The notes beneath the pieces were generated by a model. The model was not told the DNA's origin, made no database searches, and saw only the letters and a list, made by a program, of their open reading frames with translations. The position numbers and the translations under genes were made by a program. Positions 23,576 through 35,932 of a stretch of 64,000 bases of DNA are shown here, in pieces (the stretch's first letter is position 1; every line of letters begins with the position of its first letter). Source of the DNA: Punica granatum (taxonomy: Eukaryota > Streptophyta > Magnoliopsida > Myrtales > Lythraceae); the NCBI RefSeq assembly GCF_007655135.1, contig NC_045132.1, positions 25,910,354-25,974,353 on the forward strand. Reading direction: 5' to 3'.

Positions 23576-26500
23576 ACTCTCTCAGTGTGGATTGTTATAT
23601 ATATCCTCTTTAATCTTATGCTTTTTAATCTTAATTTTTAAACAATGGAGATTTAAGTTTAAAATAGTTGAGATTTAATCTTAAAAATCCCAAGATGGAG
23701 ATTTGAAGGTATGACATAATTATTTCCCAAGTATTGTAGATCAATCTCTCTATTTTCCTTTCTTGTCAAGATTTTATGGGGTTTCCTCTTTATTTCTCTT
23801 CATTTCCTATCTTTATATTAAGTCATGGACCTCCTTTATAATCCAAAAAATAAAATAAAATATGGGCATGCAATGTATCGAACTATGGTTACTAAGTTTG
23901 TCATGTCGGATTATTAATGTGAAATTACAAAAAATCTTGATCCCACTGTTACGAATCTTAGCTTGATATTGATATTCCTAACCGTTTTTTACATATAGCT
24001 AGCTAGCATATTGACATATGTTATACACAACTATGAATAGTCAAGATCAGAAAACATGTATTTATTAGTCCGAGTTGTCTAACCGATCGCATCACATTTA
24101 TCTTAAGAGTTATTATGCTATCATATATCAGAAAGACCTAGTTGTACAATGAATTATCACAATTGTTATATTCTTTTGTCCCCCTTAGTTTTTGGATGGG
24201 CATGATTGAGAGTGGATATGAAGGGAAGTATTTTCGAGGACGTTGGCTAGCTAGTGAGAGCTACACATTAGGACCACAAATCTCCATGATTGAACAAATA
24301 GGGAAGAACCTGTTCCCAGCAAATTTGAGAATCTCAATAGCCTAACCCCAAATAGAGGCAAAACAAAGAAAAAAACAATTATTTGAGAAAAAAACAAAAC
24401 AAAATAAAATCAGAGCAGAGGGAGCTTCTAGTTGAGGAGACCATATTAATTTTCGGTCTGGGTCGGCATGTCTTTAACCACGAAATATGATTCGAACTAA
24501 GTTTCGAACTCTAGTTATCTTATACAGATAAAGTTTGTCCACATAAATTTCATGGAAAAAAAAAGAGACTTTATCCACATAAAGTATAGGTTATGGACTG
24601 TGACGTGCAATTAAGCTGAGAGAGTTTCTATCGCAATAAAATGTGAAATGTTACCAATTTGGTAAGGGACAGAGAGTCGATGCTGATAGGATGAAATTGG
24701 CTTAAGAGGGAAGCAAATGAACAAATAAAAACTAAAAAGAATGGGGGAAAGGATCTCTTTAAAAAGAAAATTCTAAATCATCCTACCTATAATAATTGTG
24801 AGAAAAATCAATAAGGTTGCTTCAATTAAAAAAATTTATCATAAATAATCGAGTGATTAACATTTATTATTTAATTTATTACTATTTAATTGGTGCTTCT
24901 TCGTATTACATGACGAGATAGGATCACAAAATAATCTCCCTCACTTTCAAAGAGGACCAAGATGATTGGGCCGCCATGATTGTATCAGAATCATCTTAAA
25001 GTTTAAAAATCAAAATTAATATTAATATTAATAGAAAGTAAGAAAAAGAATAATGTATGTGGAAACAACATTAGTCGTCACGTCTTGGGACCCCAAACAT
25101 TTTTTGGTCCTCCCTTTTGATTAAATACAATTATTCCCCGTTTGTAAACTCATATTAATCAGAGCAATATATAGTTTATCCCTTACACATACGGACTGCA
25201 TGCATATGTATTTAGTGTCTCTACTGTATATGTATTCAAAAAAAAAAAACGACTGATGCATATGTACTGCATCTGATTCTTCGTATTTCGTCTCTCTGCG
25301 ATCGAGTACCAAGATGCATCCAGCATCCGCTGCCGCCACTCCGAAACGGCCAAAACCCTGAACATGGATCATTGAAAGGAAATTATGATTCGGATCGATC
25401 TTCTGACTAGCTAGTTCTAACAATTAGTGTGGATGAATCACAAGGCTGTATGAATGAATGTATAACAATTGTTTACAATAGTATATATTGAGGATAGAAC
25501 TGCATTAAAAAATCAATGAGAGAATCATGAGTTTACAAGATAATGACGTTTACCGTCTCATCATGTCAAACGTTTAGGTAGACATGGCCCAATCGCTTGA
25601 GTCGGTGGAATTCTACATCCTATCAGTTAACAGCGCCAGGTTTAGTTTGTTATCGGGGGCAGCCTAAAGAATGTGTGATCATGTTTAGTTTGAGTGTAGA
25701 ATTCGTGGTTAATTTAACCCAAGAGTGAAAGAGAAAGCCCGCCCTCGTGGTCGTTAGTAAGTACCGGTACAGAAGAGAAAGCTCATCTCAAAGTCTATTA
25801 ATTCTCCTTCCTGCCCTAGCATGAGCACGGGAGGCCTAGCTCGTAGTTATAAGTCTGAAGCATGGAAGTCGAAGTCTGGCGGACTTTAAGTCCATGTGGC
25901 AAAAGTAGATACGAGTTAATAAAGTCATCGTGGGAGATTTACAAGATAATTGGGCTCAACATCCTATTAACTCGAGTTTTGAGATAGACATAAGTCCAAC
26001 TATTTGTAGGTCGAGCGAAATTTTACAAGAATGGATAAGATTTCTTGGGAGTCTCTAATATATATGTAGACGTATATATAAGTAGAGAACAAGTGCCATG
26101 AAAAGCACTGCTGTGGTCTATACGTACAAGAAGAAGCGGCCATTGCCCCATACGTTCAAAAGACCCCTAGCGACATGCCATAAAAAGGTACCGATGGCGA
26201 TGGCCACTAACTGAATGCGCCCACGAGCTCATAGCTAGCCATGAACAAAACAGAAAAACCTTACATATAGACATATATATATATATATATATGTATGCCG
26301 TATATATAGTTACGAATAAACATATAATTATATTGTCTATCTCATGTTGTATTGTAACACAAAATGAAGGAAAACACCAGAAGAATTTGTTCCTTTGTCT
26401 GCCCATAAAGCAATGCCACTCACTCATCCTATATGTGAAAGCTCATCGATCGACATTCTCGGAAAGAAAAGGCAATTATATTTACAGACAGCTAGCGAAG

Positions 26501-26796
26501 ACGAAGGAGCCCTCGCCGTTGGAGAGGTCGATGGTGTCTACAATTCTATTACCGTTTCGATATTAATATCCCATCAAATTACAATATTTTATCCGAGCTC
26601 GTTAATGGTTATCCGCAATAGCATATATGATTTCTTTTATGGCACGTATTGTTTCACCGTAAATAAATCGACCAATTTTTTTATTTCCTTTTGGATTACA
26701 GGTCCAATTTTATGCTTCTGTAAAAGTACGTACCTATCTACCTTTAAAAAAAAGTATGTACCTCAATTGTTTACAGTGAATTTCAGATGAAACAAA
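23576..26796. other. Gene-poor intergenic region
   Basis: About 3.2 kb of mostly AT-rich DNA without a gene that could be recognised. The stretch 25560-26050 is less AT-rich and could be transposon interior, but no ends or protein similarity were found. A minus-strand frame at 25183-25365 looks faintly coding but is not recognised. An (AT)n run lies at about 26272-26292. Confidence 0.4.
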
Positions 26797-26820
26797 TTAT
26801 ATATATATATATATATATAT
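26797..26820. repeat. (AT)n microsatellite at a LINE 3' end
   Basis: An uninterrupted AT run directly abuts the 3' terminus of the minus-strand LINE fragment that starts at 26821. It may have grown from that element's tail. Confidence 0.7.
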
Positions 26821-27185
26821 TTGATAAGTGGCAAATTTCATTCAACTCAAAAAAATATATACAACAGTAAACCACAAATCAAGTACAACTCAATCCCGAG
26901 CGAAAAGAGACTCAGGAGCTAAACTATTCCCGACCAAACACATCAGCCAGTAGCTACAACTGCAATTCATAATCGACTGGCAAGAGTGGAATGTATAAGT
27001 TTAAAAGAAACTTTTGGTATGGTAGATAATTTCATTCTCACATCTATCACAATCTTCCGAGTTAGTACTGCAGGTGAAGCCACTTGCTGTTTGAATATCT
27101 TGAAATTTCGCTCTCTCCATATCCAGTAAATATAATGAGTCCACAAGAGTCTTAAATAGATAGTGTTGCAATTGAACCAAATTAT
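26821..27185 (-). pseudogene. 5'-truncated LINE fragment (C-terminal end of ORF2)
   Basis: On the minus strand, bases near 27150-26970 read YWIWRERNFKIFKQQ and then VIDVRMKLSTIPK before a stop. This is the typical last domain of plant L1-type LINE ORF2 proteins (the IWRERN and DVRxKL motifs). Upstream polymerase and endonuclease parts are absent. The element ends at the (AT)n run at 26797. Confidence 0.65.
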
Positions 27186-30105
27186 TTACCTTATATTTTA
27201 ATTAATCTTTCGTGGTTTTAAATTTTGGGAATTAATCCAACAATTACAATGGTTACTATTAGGGCGAGAGAATATTCAAAAATTCAATGCATCGTGCGCA
27301 CACTGAAAAAAGTAGGGGAGTGAAAGAGAAAGGTGACTAAAGATTCAAGACAAAATGAGTGGCTTCGGCTTGGAGGATGACAAAGGTTCCACTCCTAGGG
27401 AATATCCACAATTAAGCCAATGAAATTGAATTAAAATACTAATCTTGCAATTCGTAACGGAGTCAAATTTGATTTAATATGAGTTAATTTGATTTTGAGA
27501 GATGAAAATAAAAGTAGTTTGGAAAAGTATGTGAGAAAATTTAAAGAAGAAGATAAAAAATAATAATTGTGCTGTTTAATTAAGGAAAAAAGTGTGGAAT
27601 AGTTGATGAAACTTAATATTGAAAATTAAATATAATAATAAATAAGAAAAAAATACGATAGAGAATTTGAAAAGAAATTTAAAAGAAGTAATTATTATGT
27701 TATTGAATTAAGAGAAAAATAAAGTGATGTGAAGTTAAATTAATTTGATTTCATTACCAAACAAACCATAATTTTCCTTCTTGTATCAATTAACCAATTA
27801 ATATAAATCAGGAAGAATTTCTACTTTGTAATATAGAGAAATTTTAGTACGAGACACTAAATAATATCCCATTGTGGGACACACACTTTTTACATCCTTT
27901 AAGTATTAAAATTTATATTTTGATCTGCAGTTTTTTTTAACCTCGTTACAATATCGTCGAGTCATATTCCAAAACAATCAACTATGCTAGATTAATGATG
28001 TGTCACATTTAGATGCCGACACATATCACAATTACTACTCGACCCCTTAACCGCTCTTGCCCGTACCACAGAAACCCAACCCGATATTTTTTAACTAAAC
28101 GGTATTTCAAGATAACCGGTTTAATAGAAGGCGGTTCATAATTAAATCGGCTCGAATTTGTCGGTCTGATTCGTAGACTCGGTTTAAACATTTAGTTATT
28201 CATCTGAAACACCATCGTCAGCCATGGCTTCCATCATCGCTAGAGAATAAAGAGATGGACTTAGGTTTTCATGGGAGAATTACAACCGAACGAAACAATA
28301 CATAATCCAGTGGATCAAACGAATGAATTTAGCCATGTTACAATTTAGTTTCACGAACAGTTTATGTCCGACCAAAAAGATATTGAACAAAAAGATTAAT
28401 TAGGATGAAATTGAAAAATTAAATAAAGATTAAGGACCAAAAGAATTCTTTCTAATGAGGTCAACATGATTCACCGGGTGGATTATCATTTTTTTCTATT
28501 AAGAGTATAGTAGAGTGTCTATTTTGATCAAGTATCGGGTGGACTGTCATTAGGCAAAATCTCAAGGGATATGAGGGTATTTTACCCTTATATATTTTAA
28601 TAATAGAAATTGAGGGAGTGAAAAATTTTAAAGAATAAAATCAATTTAATTTGTTGATGTTGATTATTTATGGCCTGGCCAAGCATAGACAAAGCATTCC
28701 CCAATGGCTTTTTCTCCTTCAATTAATGCATCGGCATTTCCCTAAAGTTGGCACTTACTAAATTAAGCAGTGGCACGAATTCTGCTTTCTTCTATGGGAA
28801 AAAAAAATTTCGGTAGGGGAAAAAATTAAATTATTTAATGTGAAAAGAAAATTGCCTTATACAATCTTTAATTATTAGCTTAAGGCCGGGTTTGATGACA
28901 AAATGGTCCCTTTATATTAATTAAGCGTGGAGATAATTCATGTAACAAATTAATTGCATAAGTTTAAATAGATAGCGAATTCCAACAGGATGAATCAATG
29001 CGCAGTTGACTCATCACAAATATATAATTAAGCTGTACGATCCCACAGAATCGGAATTTTGCTTTGGAAATGAAGGTCAAACACACATTAGCGCATATAT
29101 TATCATCACGATTTATAAATTTCCTGAGGATCAAGACAAGGTGTGATGCAATTAGAAAAATGCACTCCATTGATATAAGCATGCTTTACCTGCATATTTA
29201 TGTGTTCGAAATCTAGTGCAAGCACTTGCAGTCAGGGACGGACGGAGGCTTAAATGAGGTTAATAGACAGATTACAGTTAAGTTCTGATTGAAAAGAAAG
29301 AACAAATTATTGTGCCTAACTAAACATTTTGTTTAATAATCTATTAATTCATAAAACAAAATTAATAAAGGCTGAAAAAGCTGTTAATTAATTCAACAAT
29401 AAAAGCTAAAGTCCAGATAGGGGGGAATATTTTTTTTTCAGGTATATTTTTGCTGGCTTCATCAATCACTGAGGAAAACGGCAATCAATCAGATATTAAG
29501 GTATCTTTAATTCCTATCTAAAAAATAATCAACAAATTAATCCCATAATCTTATTGTAATATACTTTGGGCTTGTGTGCGCATAAAGGCAAATGGATTAG
29601 CTACGTCGATGCATCATTAAAGAGGGCGACCTAGCTAAATATATATAATAATTTATAGCTATAGGCTCGAATATATAGCTTCACAATTTTGACCACTGCA
29701 AAGATTTTCCTTTTTTATTTAGCTATTAAAACTTAAAAGGGTCAAAAAGATTATCTAATTAGACTAATTAAGTTGCATGTACTTAAAATTCAAATAGACG
29801 AATAACGTGAGGGTTGAATAAGTCTCATATCACAAACTTCCTGGGAAGGATGAGTTATGGGGGGAGGAGTGGAGTGGGTCATGAAGAAATTTTTTTGATC
29901 CTTAATAATTCTTATTGGAATAGCATTAGGAATAGATGAGATAAAAATTTATAAGCATCTCATTTTATCATTATACCCCTTTCTCTATTTGGGACAGAAC
30001 GTATGGCACCGGTAATATAATAGGGTTATATATAAATGTTCTTTCAAATATTAACTCTTCATAACCCATCAACTTGGTGAAATTACAAAATGTGTATTTG
30101 AAGGG
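27186..30105. other. AT-rich intergenic region
   Basis: No gene recognised. The segment 27420-27775 is purine-rich and shares words with the tandem block at 49167-49609 (GTTAATTTGATTT, AAATTAAT, ACCAAACAAACC end), suggesting a related small non-autonomous element. The rest is low-complexity AT-rich DNA. Confidence 0.4.
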
Positions 30106-30119
30106 TGAAGAGAATTCAC
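30106..30119. repeat. Target-site duplication, left (LINE insertion)
   Basis: TGAAGAGAATTCAC, identical to 31064-31077 on the far side of the LINE. Confidence 0.8.
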
Positions 30120-31063
30120 CTTTTCTTCATTGCACCTTTTTCTTGGAAAGTTTGATGCCATTTTATATCGTGGTAGGGTTCTTCTTGGTGCTTTGCTGAA
30201 GATCTGCCGTCAAAATTTCTCCAGTAGTCTCAATTGGCTGGGGGAAAGTTTTAAAAGAAGGTATGGTCTATGCTGTACTATGTTATCGTTTGGTCCCCCG
30301 ACTTGTGAGGAATGTTATTTTTAATGCAAAGAAAGCTGAATTTCATGGTCTCTTGGAGATTATTTTCCTTCGTCTATCAACTTGGGTCAAGACCATCCAG
30401 GATGACTTTACATATTCAGTTTCAGATATTGCTCGCTCATCAGAAGGTATCCATAGATGGTCGAATAGTAGAAACATGCGCCCTCATACCTCTTGATCTG
30501 CTTCTCCTGCAAGTTGGATCAAATGGAACACCAACAGATCTTCTCTTGTGAAACCTGGTCCGTCCGGTATCGGAGGTGTTCTTAGGAAGTCCGATGGTTC
30601 TATTATGTGCATGTTCTCTTCATCTTCGGGCATAATTGATTAAAATCAAGCAGAGTTTATGGCAATTAGAAAAGCTCTTCAAGTTTCTTCATCGAATCTT
30701 TCACTCTTCAGCTCTTCTCTTATAATCGAATCTGACTCTAAGAACGTGATTTCTTGGATTAATAAGTCATCAGGCTTCTCGTGGAGATACCGAAGTTTCT
30801 TCATAGACATTCACATGTTCTCCCTTCACTTTGCTCAAGTTCGATACCAACATTCTCCCAGGGAATCGAACACCTTCACAGATTGGTTAGCTAAATTAGG
30901 GTCAATAGAGTTTTGGATTTTGTTGCTTGGATGTAGCACAAATCTTTTCGTCGTAATTGCTTCAAGTTAACTTTTATTGTTGTAACCTATGAGATCATTG
31001 ATCTCTTTGTTGTACTCTACAATATTTTCTTAATTGAAATTTCATATGAGTTATTAAAAAAAA
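30120..31063 (+). mobile_element. 5'-truncated LINE with RNase H domain, poly(A) tail and 14-bp target duplication
   Basis: A 944-bp insertion bounded by identical 14-bp repeats and ending in eight A residues (31056-31063), the hallmarks of target-primed reverse transcription. The upstream half encodes the end of a LINE ORF2 (near WVKTIQDDFTYSVSDI). From about 30519 it encodes an RNase H-like domain: WIKWNTNRSS, GIGGVLRKSDGSI, AEFMAIRKAL, IIESDSKNVISWINK, SPRESNTFTDWLAKLG. This is the RVT_3-type ribonuclease H found at the end of many plant LINEs. A TAA sits between GIID and NQAEF (about 30641), and the 5' part is missing, so it is dead on arrival. The next-base match between the two repeats fails, so the repeat length is well defined. 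Confidence 0.82.
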
Positions 31064-31077
31064 TGAAGAGAATTCAC
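31064..31077. repeat. Target-site duplication, right (LINE insertion)
   Basis: TGAAGAGAATTCAC, identical to 30106-30119, directly after the poly(A). Confidence 0.8.
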
Positions 31078-31513
31078 TATAAGCTAGCCTTTGTAACCGT
31101 TCAATACTTTTTTTTTCTCTAAAGAAGGGTCATCCTCACCCATCAATAAACCTTCCTTTCACAAATCTCCATCCAAACAAAGAGTTAGAGCTTGTGAATA
31201 GCATCTCCAGTTAGGGAGGGTTATAAAATAAAATTGCATAATATTTTTGCATAACCCAATCTTCCATAATCCTCCCTAATCCGCAATCAAAATAAAACTC
31301 ATATAGCTCAGCGGTTCATTTTTCTTGATTCATCACTAGTCCAAAGATTTCTATATTGACGCATAATAAATTTACATTTGACAAAATAAATTTGCTAGCA
31401 AGGGAGAGGACCGGAGGATATATGACATGACACTACGTGTACTAAAGTAATTTATATTTTTCCGAGATGAATAAAATTCCCGAAAATTGGGAAACTAATT
31501 CAGTACTATGTAG

Positions 31514-32093
31514 TAGGGGTGATCGATTCCGGATACCCTGTATTTTTCACGATACCCGGACCCTACCCTGTAAGGGACAGGTTCCAAAATTTTGAAACCG
31601 GACCCTACCCTGTTAAATTCTGGAACCGGAACCTACCCGAAACCTGTACTATACCACAGGTTTCGAGTACCCTGTTGGAACCTATAATTTTTTTTGTTTC
31701 AATAAATAAAACCGAAAATGACACATATATAATCAATAATCACGCCAAATAGAATATCAACATAAATTTAGATTAATCCACAACAAATATATATATATAT
31801 ATATGTCTCATCAATTCATCAACAAAATTAAACATCCATAATACGATCCCACACAACAAAGTGCCTCTGTTCTGATTCATTAGAAGAGACAGTAAATTTA
31901 CTCTTTCATCTTTTTATTTTAATAAATAATCGGTTCCGGGTATCCTGTAGGCAGGAACCGGAACCGATTTTTACCGGTTCCTAATTTTAATACCCGGAAT
32001 CTATTCTATTTTCAATACGAGCTACCCGGACCCTACCCTAATGGGTAGTTTCCGACTGATTCCTGGTATACCCGGTTCCCGTGCACACCTCTA
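31514..32093. mobile_element. Non-autonomous hAT element (580 bp)
   Basis: Flanked by a perfect 8-bp duplication CTATGTAG (31506-31513 and 32094-32101), the size expected for hAT transposons. Ends are TAGGGGTG on the left and CACCTCTA on the right (reverse complement TAGAGGTG), extended by imperfect inverted GGTTCCGG/TACCCGG-rich subterminal repeats, another hAT habit. There is no transposase frame; the short open frame at 31519-31752 is repeat-derived. Confidence 0.82.
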
Positions 32094-32487
32094 CTATGTA
32101 GTGGCCAAAAAAATAAATTGGGTACTATGTATGGGTAATATGTATGAGCCGATATTTGAGGATCGATCAATATCTTATGTATCATGATGAATATATTATT
32201 CTACTTAGAGCTAATAATCTCAAAATCGCAATTATGTGGACCTCTAATTGGTTCCAAACTGAGGCCAGTGCCACCGGTTGTTCTATTCGGAAAAGAATTA
32301 GGAGATCGATCGATCGATCAAAGGGGTTTGAGAGAATAAAGAGGTTTGGGTGTGCCCCTACCGTACGGAAAAGTTCTAATATTAGCAAGCGCATATGCAA
32401 AGATCCTACAGATGGAAACATTCCATATAGTAGAGCGCTGGAAGGGAAAAAGCAGTCATTTAAATACCTAAAATTGAGCATATTTAT

Positions 32488-32832
32488 GGAATTTTTACCT
32501 AAAATGATCAATGATTTATCCATTTTATCAAATCTATCATATATTTTTTTTTGTCAAATTTGTCACATGGTTTATTTTTTGCATCAAATATATCCCGACG
32601 TTATCTTTTCCGTCAACATCTAACGACCATATTGATGTGGCACGTGGAGAGATAGTGGGCCACACTTGTCACGTGAGCGCCACGTTAGCACGGCCGTTAG
32701 ATGTCGACGGAAAAGATAATGCCGAGATAGATTTGATGCAAAAAGTAAATCATGAGATAAATTTGATAAAAAAAAACATACGATAGATTTGACAAAATGG
32801 GTAAATCATAAGTCATTTTAAGTAAATTTCCC
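32488..32832. mobile_element. Mutator-like MITE with about 140-bp inverted arms
   Basis: The arms 32488-32625 and about 32695-32832 are reverse complements (TTTATCCATTTTATCAAATC against the opposite strand of the right arm). Flanks CATATTTAT (32479-32487) and CATATTAAT (32833-32841) match at 8 of 9 bases, fitting the 9-bp duplication of Mutator-like elements. The interior carries two CACGTG G-boxes (near 32641 and 32670). The plus-strand frame at 32144-32623 runs into it by chance. Confidence 0.72.
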
Positions 32833-33789
32833 CATATTAATTGCCGTGCCATTTTTCTATAAATGCAAGGGAGCCAATAGGAATTGGACACCGTCTTTAG
32901 CTGTAGGAGAATGAAATTTGATTTTGTAGTACAAGCTTTAGGGCAAGTGGTTTTTTTTCCTTTCCTTTCCTTTTCGTTTTCCATGCATGATTCTTCCTAA
33001 TTTCAATGACATATAGAAAATATAATAAATAATCAAAAGATATATATCATAAAAGGGAAGACTAACTGTTTATGAACGGGCAGCATATGGTTCTTGTCCT
33101 CCATATCTTTCCCACTTTGCTCCTCTTCAAGGAAAGAAATGGTCCGGTGGGGGTCAATCGGCTTAATGTACGCGATTTGCGTTTCCACCATGCATATCTT
33201 AGTACTTTAGGAACATATCGTGCTGCGAATGCGCGTACATATATATGATGGATGACGTTTGTTATCTTTACAAAGATATGACACAGGTCGACCGTACCGT
33301 CCTTATAGATTCATCGTCCATATTTATGACACTTTTGTAAGACTTGTAAGTATGGGCAAACTAGACCTTGTGCAAGTATTTTCAGAGAATATCGAAATAA
33401 ATATATCTCTGCTGCTGGTCAGTGTAATTTCTTCTAAAATTATTAGGAGCTGAACATATAAACGAGCCTCGTTTATATACTTTAAAGACCTCAGAGCTAA
33501 AGGAAGGAAAAAAAAAATGAAAGAGAGAATGATTACTATATTTTCTACTTTTGGTGTGTATCTTTCATTTCCACATCTCGACTGGCACGCAATTCATAAG
33601 TGATCGGATCGGATGTAAGCAGAAGCAACACCTCTGCAGAAAATAAATTTCAATCGACATTAAAAAAAAACAAAAGAAAATAAATAAATAGTAATCATTG
33701 ATGAATTGATACTAAACTCAGACGAAGGTTTACGTTGATTGCCGACGACCTTTCGATCGATCATGGAATGAGAAGTGCAATAGAAAGAA

Positions 33790-34449
33790 GAGAAAACTGT
33801 CAATATGGTCATTCAAATATCATACTGTCATCAATTTGGTCCTTGAAAGATTTTTGTTATCAATTGGGTCATTTAAAGATCATATTGTCATCAATTTGGT
33901 CCTTCAAAAATTTATGCCATCAATATAGTCCTTCTAAAATCATTCCGTCCATCAAATAAATTCTCCATTAAAAACACCATAGTATTGCTTAACTCCATCA
34001 AATAATTTCTATAAAAAAAAAAGAAAAAAAATCTATTTGCTGAAATAAAAATTCGACAATATTTCTCACTCTAACACATGCGTTATGATTCTATCAACCG
34101 CCTGATAGTCTCTATCTCCATTCATCTTCATCTTTCCCATTGATACTGAGAAGAAGAACAAAGAAACGAAGCAAACACATACATTTCCAACATGAGTATA
34201 TACAGACTGAGTGTTATAAAGAGAGTGTGAGAGAGAACAAATTTTCTTCTATCTAAAAAACTTTTTATGTTTTTATTTTTATTTTTTATAGAAATTATTT
34301 GACGGAATTAAACAATTCTAATGGTTTTTTAACAGATGATTAAATTGATAGCAATATGATTTTTGAAGGACCATATTGATAGCAAAAATCTTTGAAAGAT
34401 TAAATTGATGGCAATATGATCTTTCGATGACCAAATTGATAATTTTCTC
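33790..34449. mobile_element. Inverted-repeat element with internal subrepeats (Mutator-like)
   Basis: The left arm (about 33790-34040) and right arm (about 34240-34449) are reverse complements, beginning GAGAAAA and ending TTTTCTC. Each arm holds three or four degenerate copies of a unit like TCATCAATTTGGTCCTT followed by AAAGATCATATTG. Flanks TAGAAAGAA (33781-33789) and TAAAAATAA (34450-34458) agree at 7 of 9, a weak 9-bp duplication. No transposase coding. Confidence 0.6.
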
Positions 34450-34458
34450 TAAAAATAA

Positions 34459-35573
34459 CTGTAAATGTCAGATGACAGAAATGTGATTTTTCGTTTTTTC
34501 TTTCAAATTTTTTTCTTCTTTGATGGAAGAAGACATGACAGATATAATCAAAATATTGGACCAATAATACCTTGGCTTACATTCACAAATATATTAATCT
34601 AAAAATCAAAACATGCATACTCACCATGTTGATGTTACTTTTTTTTTTTAATCTAAATTTGTTGATTGTGGAATGAGCATCCCTTTCTCTGAATAAATGT
34701 TCATTCCATTAAATTAACAAAAAAGAAGGCATTTTCCCAGAAAATGATAATTCAAACTCTCAAAAGTGCAATAAGGCAATACAATGGAGTGTAAGAATAG
34801 AAAATTCATTCCATTCCTATGTACCAAATATAACCTAAGGTCCCATTTGATAGATCAGAATGAAATGATATGAAATGGATTTTATAGATTGGAATGGAAT
34901 GGAATGAATTAATGAGAAAATTGTCATTCCATATCTTATGTTTGATGTGTTTTCTATGTCTACATGAATGGAATTATAATGGAAAGTTGAACTGCCAAAT
35001 TTACCCCCCAAGGAATCATGGCCTTTGACAACTCGTTGATCGGATTTGAATACAGATAGGCTCATTCGAGGAAAGCCGCTGAATTTGAAAATTATCTGAT
35101 CTGTTAATTATAAATTCAGCATTTATCCAAAAAAAAAAAGCAATTACATATCAATTGGATCTATATAGTTTTTTCATTATTATCTATTATGGCTGCTCGT
35201 TTATTCCATATTTATACCCTGGGAAATTATGTTTTGGGTGAATCCCATAATTACATGATAATATAATAGTAAAAAAAATAAAAAAAAAAACTAGTAGGCA
35301 AATTTTAATATACAAGACTCGATAATTAAGAAATTATGACGCCAGTAATTATGCTTCATGAGCTATCGAATGTTCAGCATATATGTGTTGTCCACATAAA
35401 ATCATCATTCAAATTAGTTCTAGACATAATTTGCATCTCCTTGCAACAAAAATAATCATCTCAAAAATTCAAAGTTTCTCGAAAATATCATACTTCAACA
35501 ACTAACTTATAATTTGTAAGTTTGTTATAAGTTTGTTAACCACTTCCAATATCACCTAATGCCAAGGTCAAGC
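34459..35573. other. Intergenic DNA with GGAATG-type repeats
   Basis: Non-coding. Segment 34670-35000 contains many direct and inverted ATTCCATT/GGAATGGAATG words, probably from one or two small MITE-like insertions whose borders were not resolved. Confidence 0.4.
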
Positions 35574-35932
35574 TTAGTAATTCCTGCTCAAGAAGCTTCT
35601 CACCCAAAACTCATTTTCTAAGTCACTAATGTTGAAAAAGATTTCGGTAGCCTTCTCATCACGACCTATTTTCAAAGAAATCGCGTGACGTTTATTCATG
35701 GTAAGACCAGCCAATTTCTGCAACTCAGAGTCCAATAATGAACTATTTTCTGTAGCAACATCCTTCTCAATTGCGTGAGCAAGCATGAGTGATGATTGAG
35801 TGATTCTATTGCCTAGAAAGAGAGCCGACTCCCTAAATGCTTCAACCAAATCACTAGAAGCAGCATTTTTCCTTTTCCTCTTTTTCTCTCCCGGTTTCGT
35901 TTCACTTGATGAAGGAACATTAAAATAAACTA
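35574..35932 (-). pseudogene. C-terminal exon of a MYB/SANT-like domain protein (fragment)
   Basis: The open frame, read on the minus strand after a possible acceptor at about 35933, gives a basic stretch KKRKRKN, then DLVEAFRESALFLGNRI, LQKLAGLTMNKRHAISLKIG and TEIFFNISDLENEFWVRSFL before a stop. This resembles the C terminus of the plant 'Myb/SANT-like' proteins (At2g29880-like, related to the MYB-like ORF of PIF/Harbinger transposons). The N-terminal MYB/SANT domain was not found in the 2 kb upstream. It could be a truncated transposon-derived gene or the last exon of a gene with an unrecognised first part. Confidence 0.45.

Noticed and set aside
32144..32623. 159-codon plus-strand frame
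   Set aside because: Its second half is the arm of an inverted-repeat transposon and its first half has no recognisable content.
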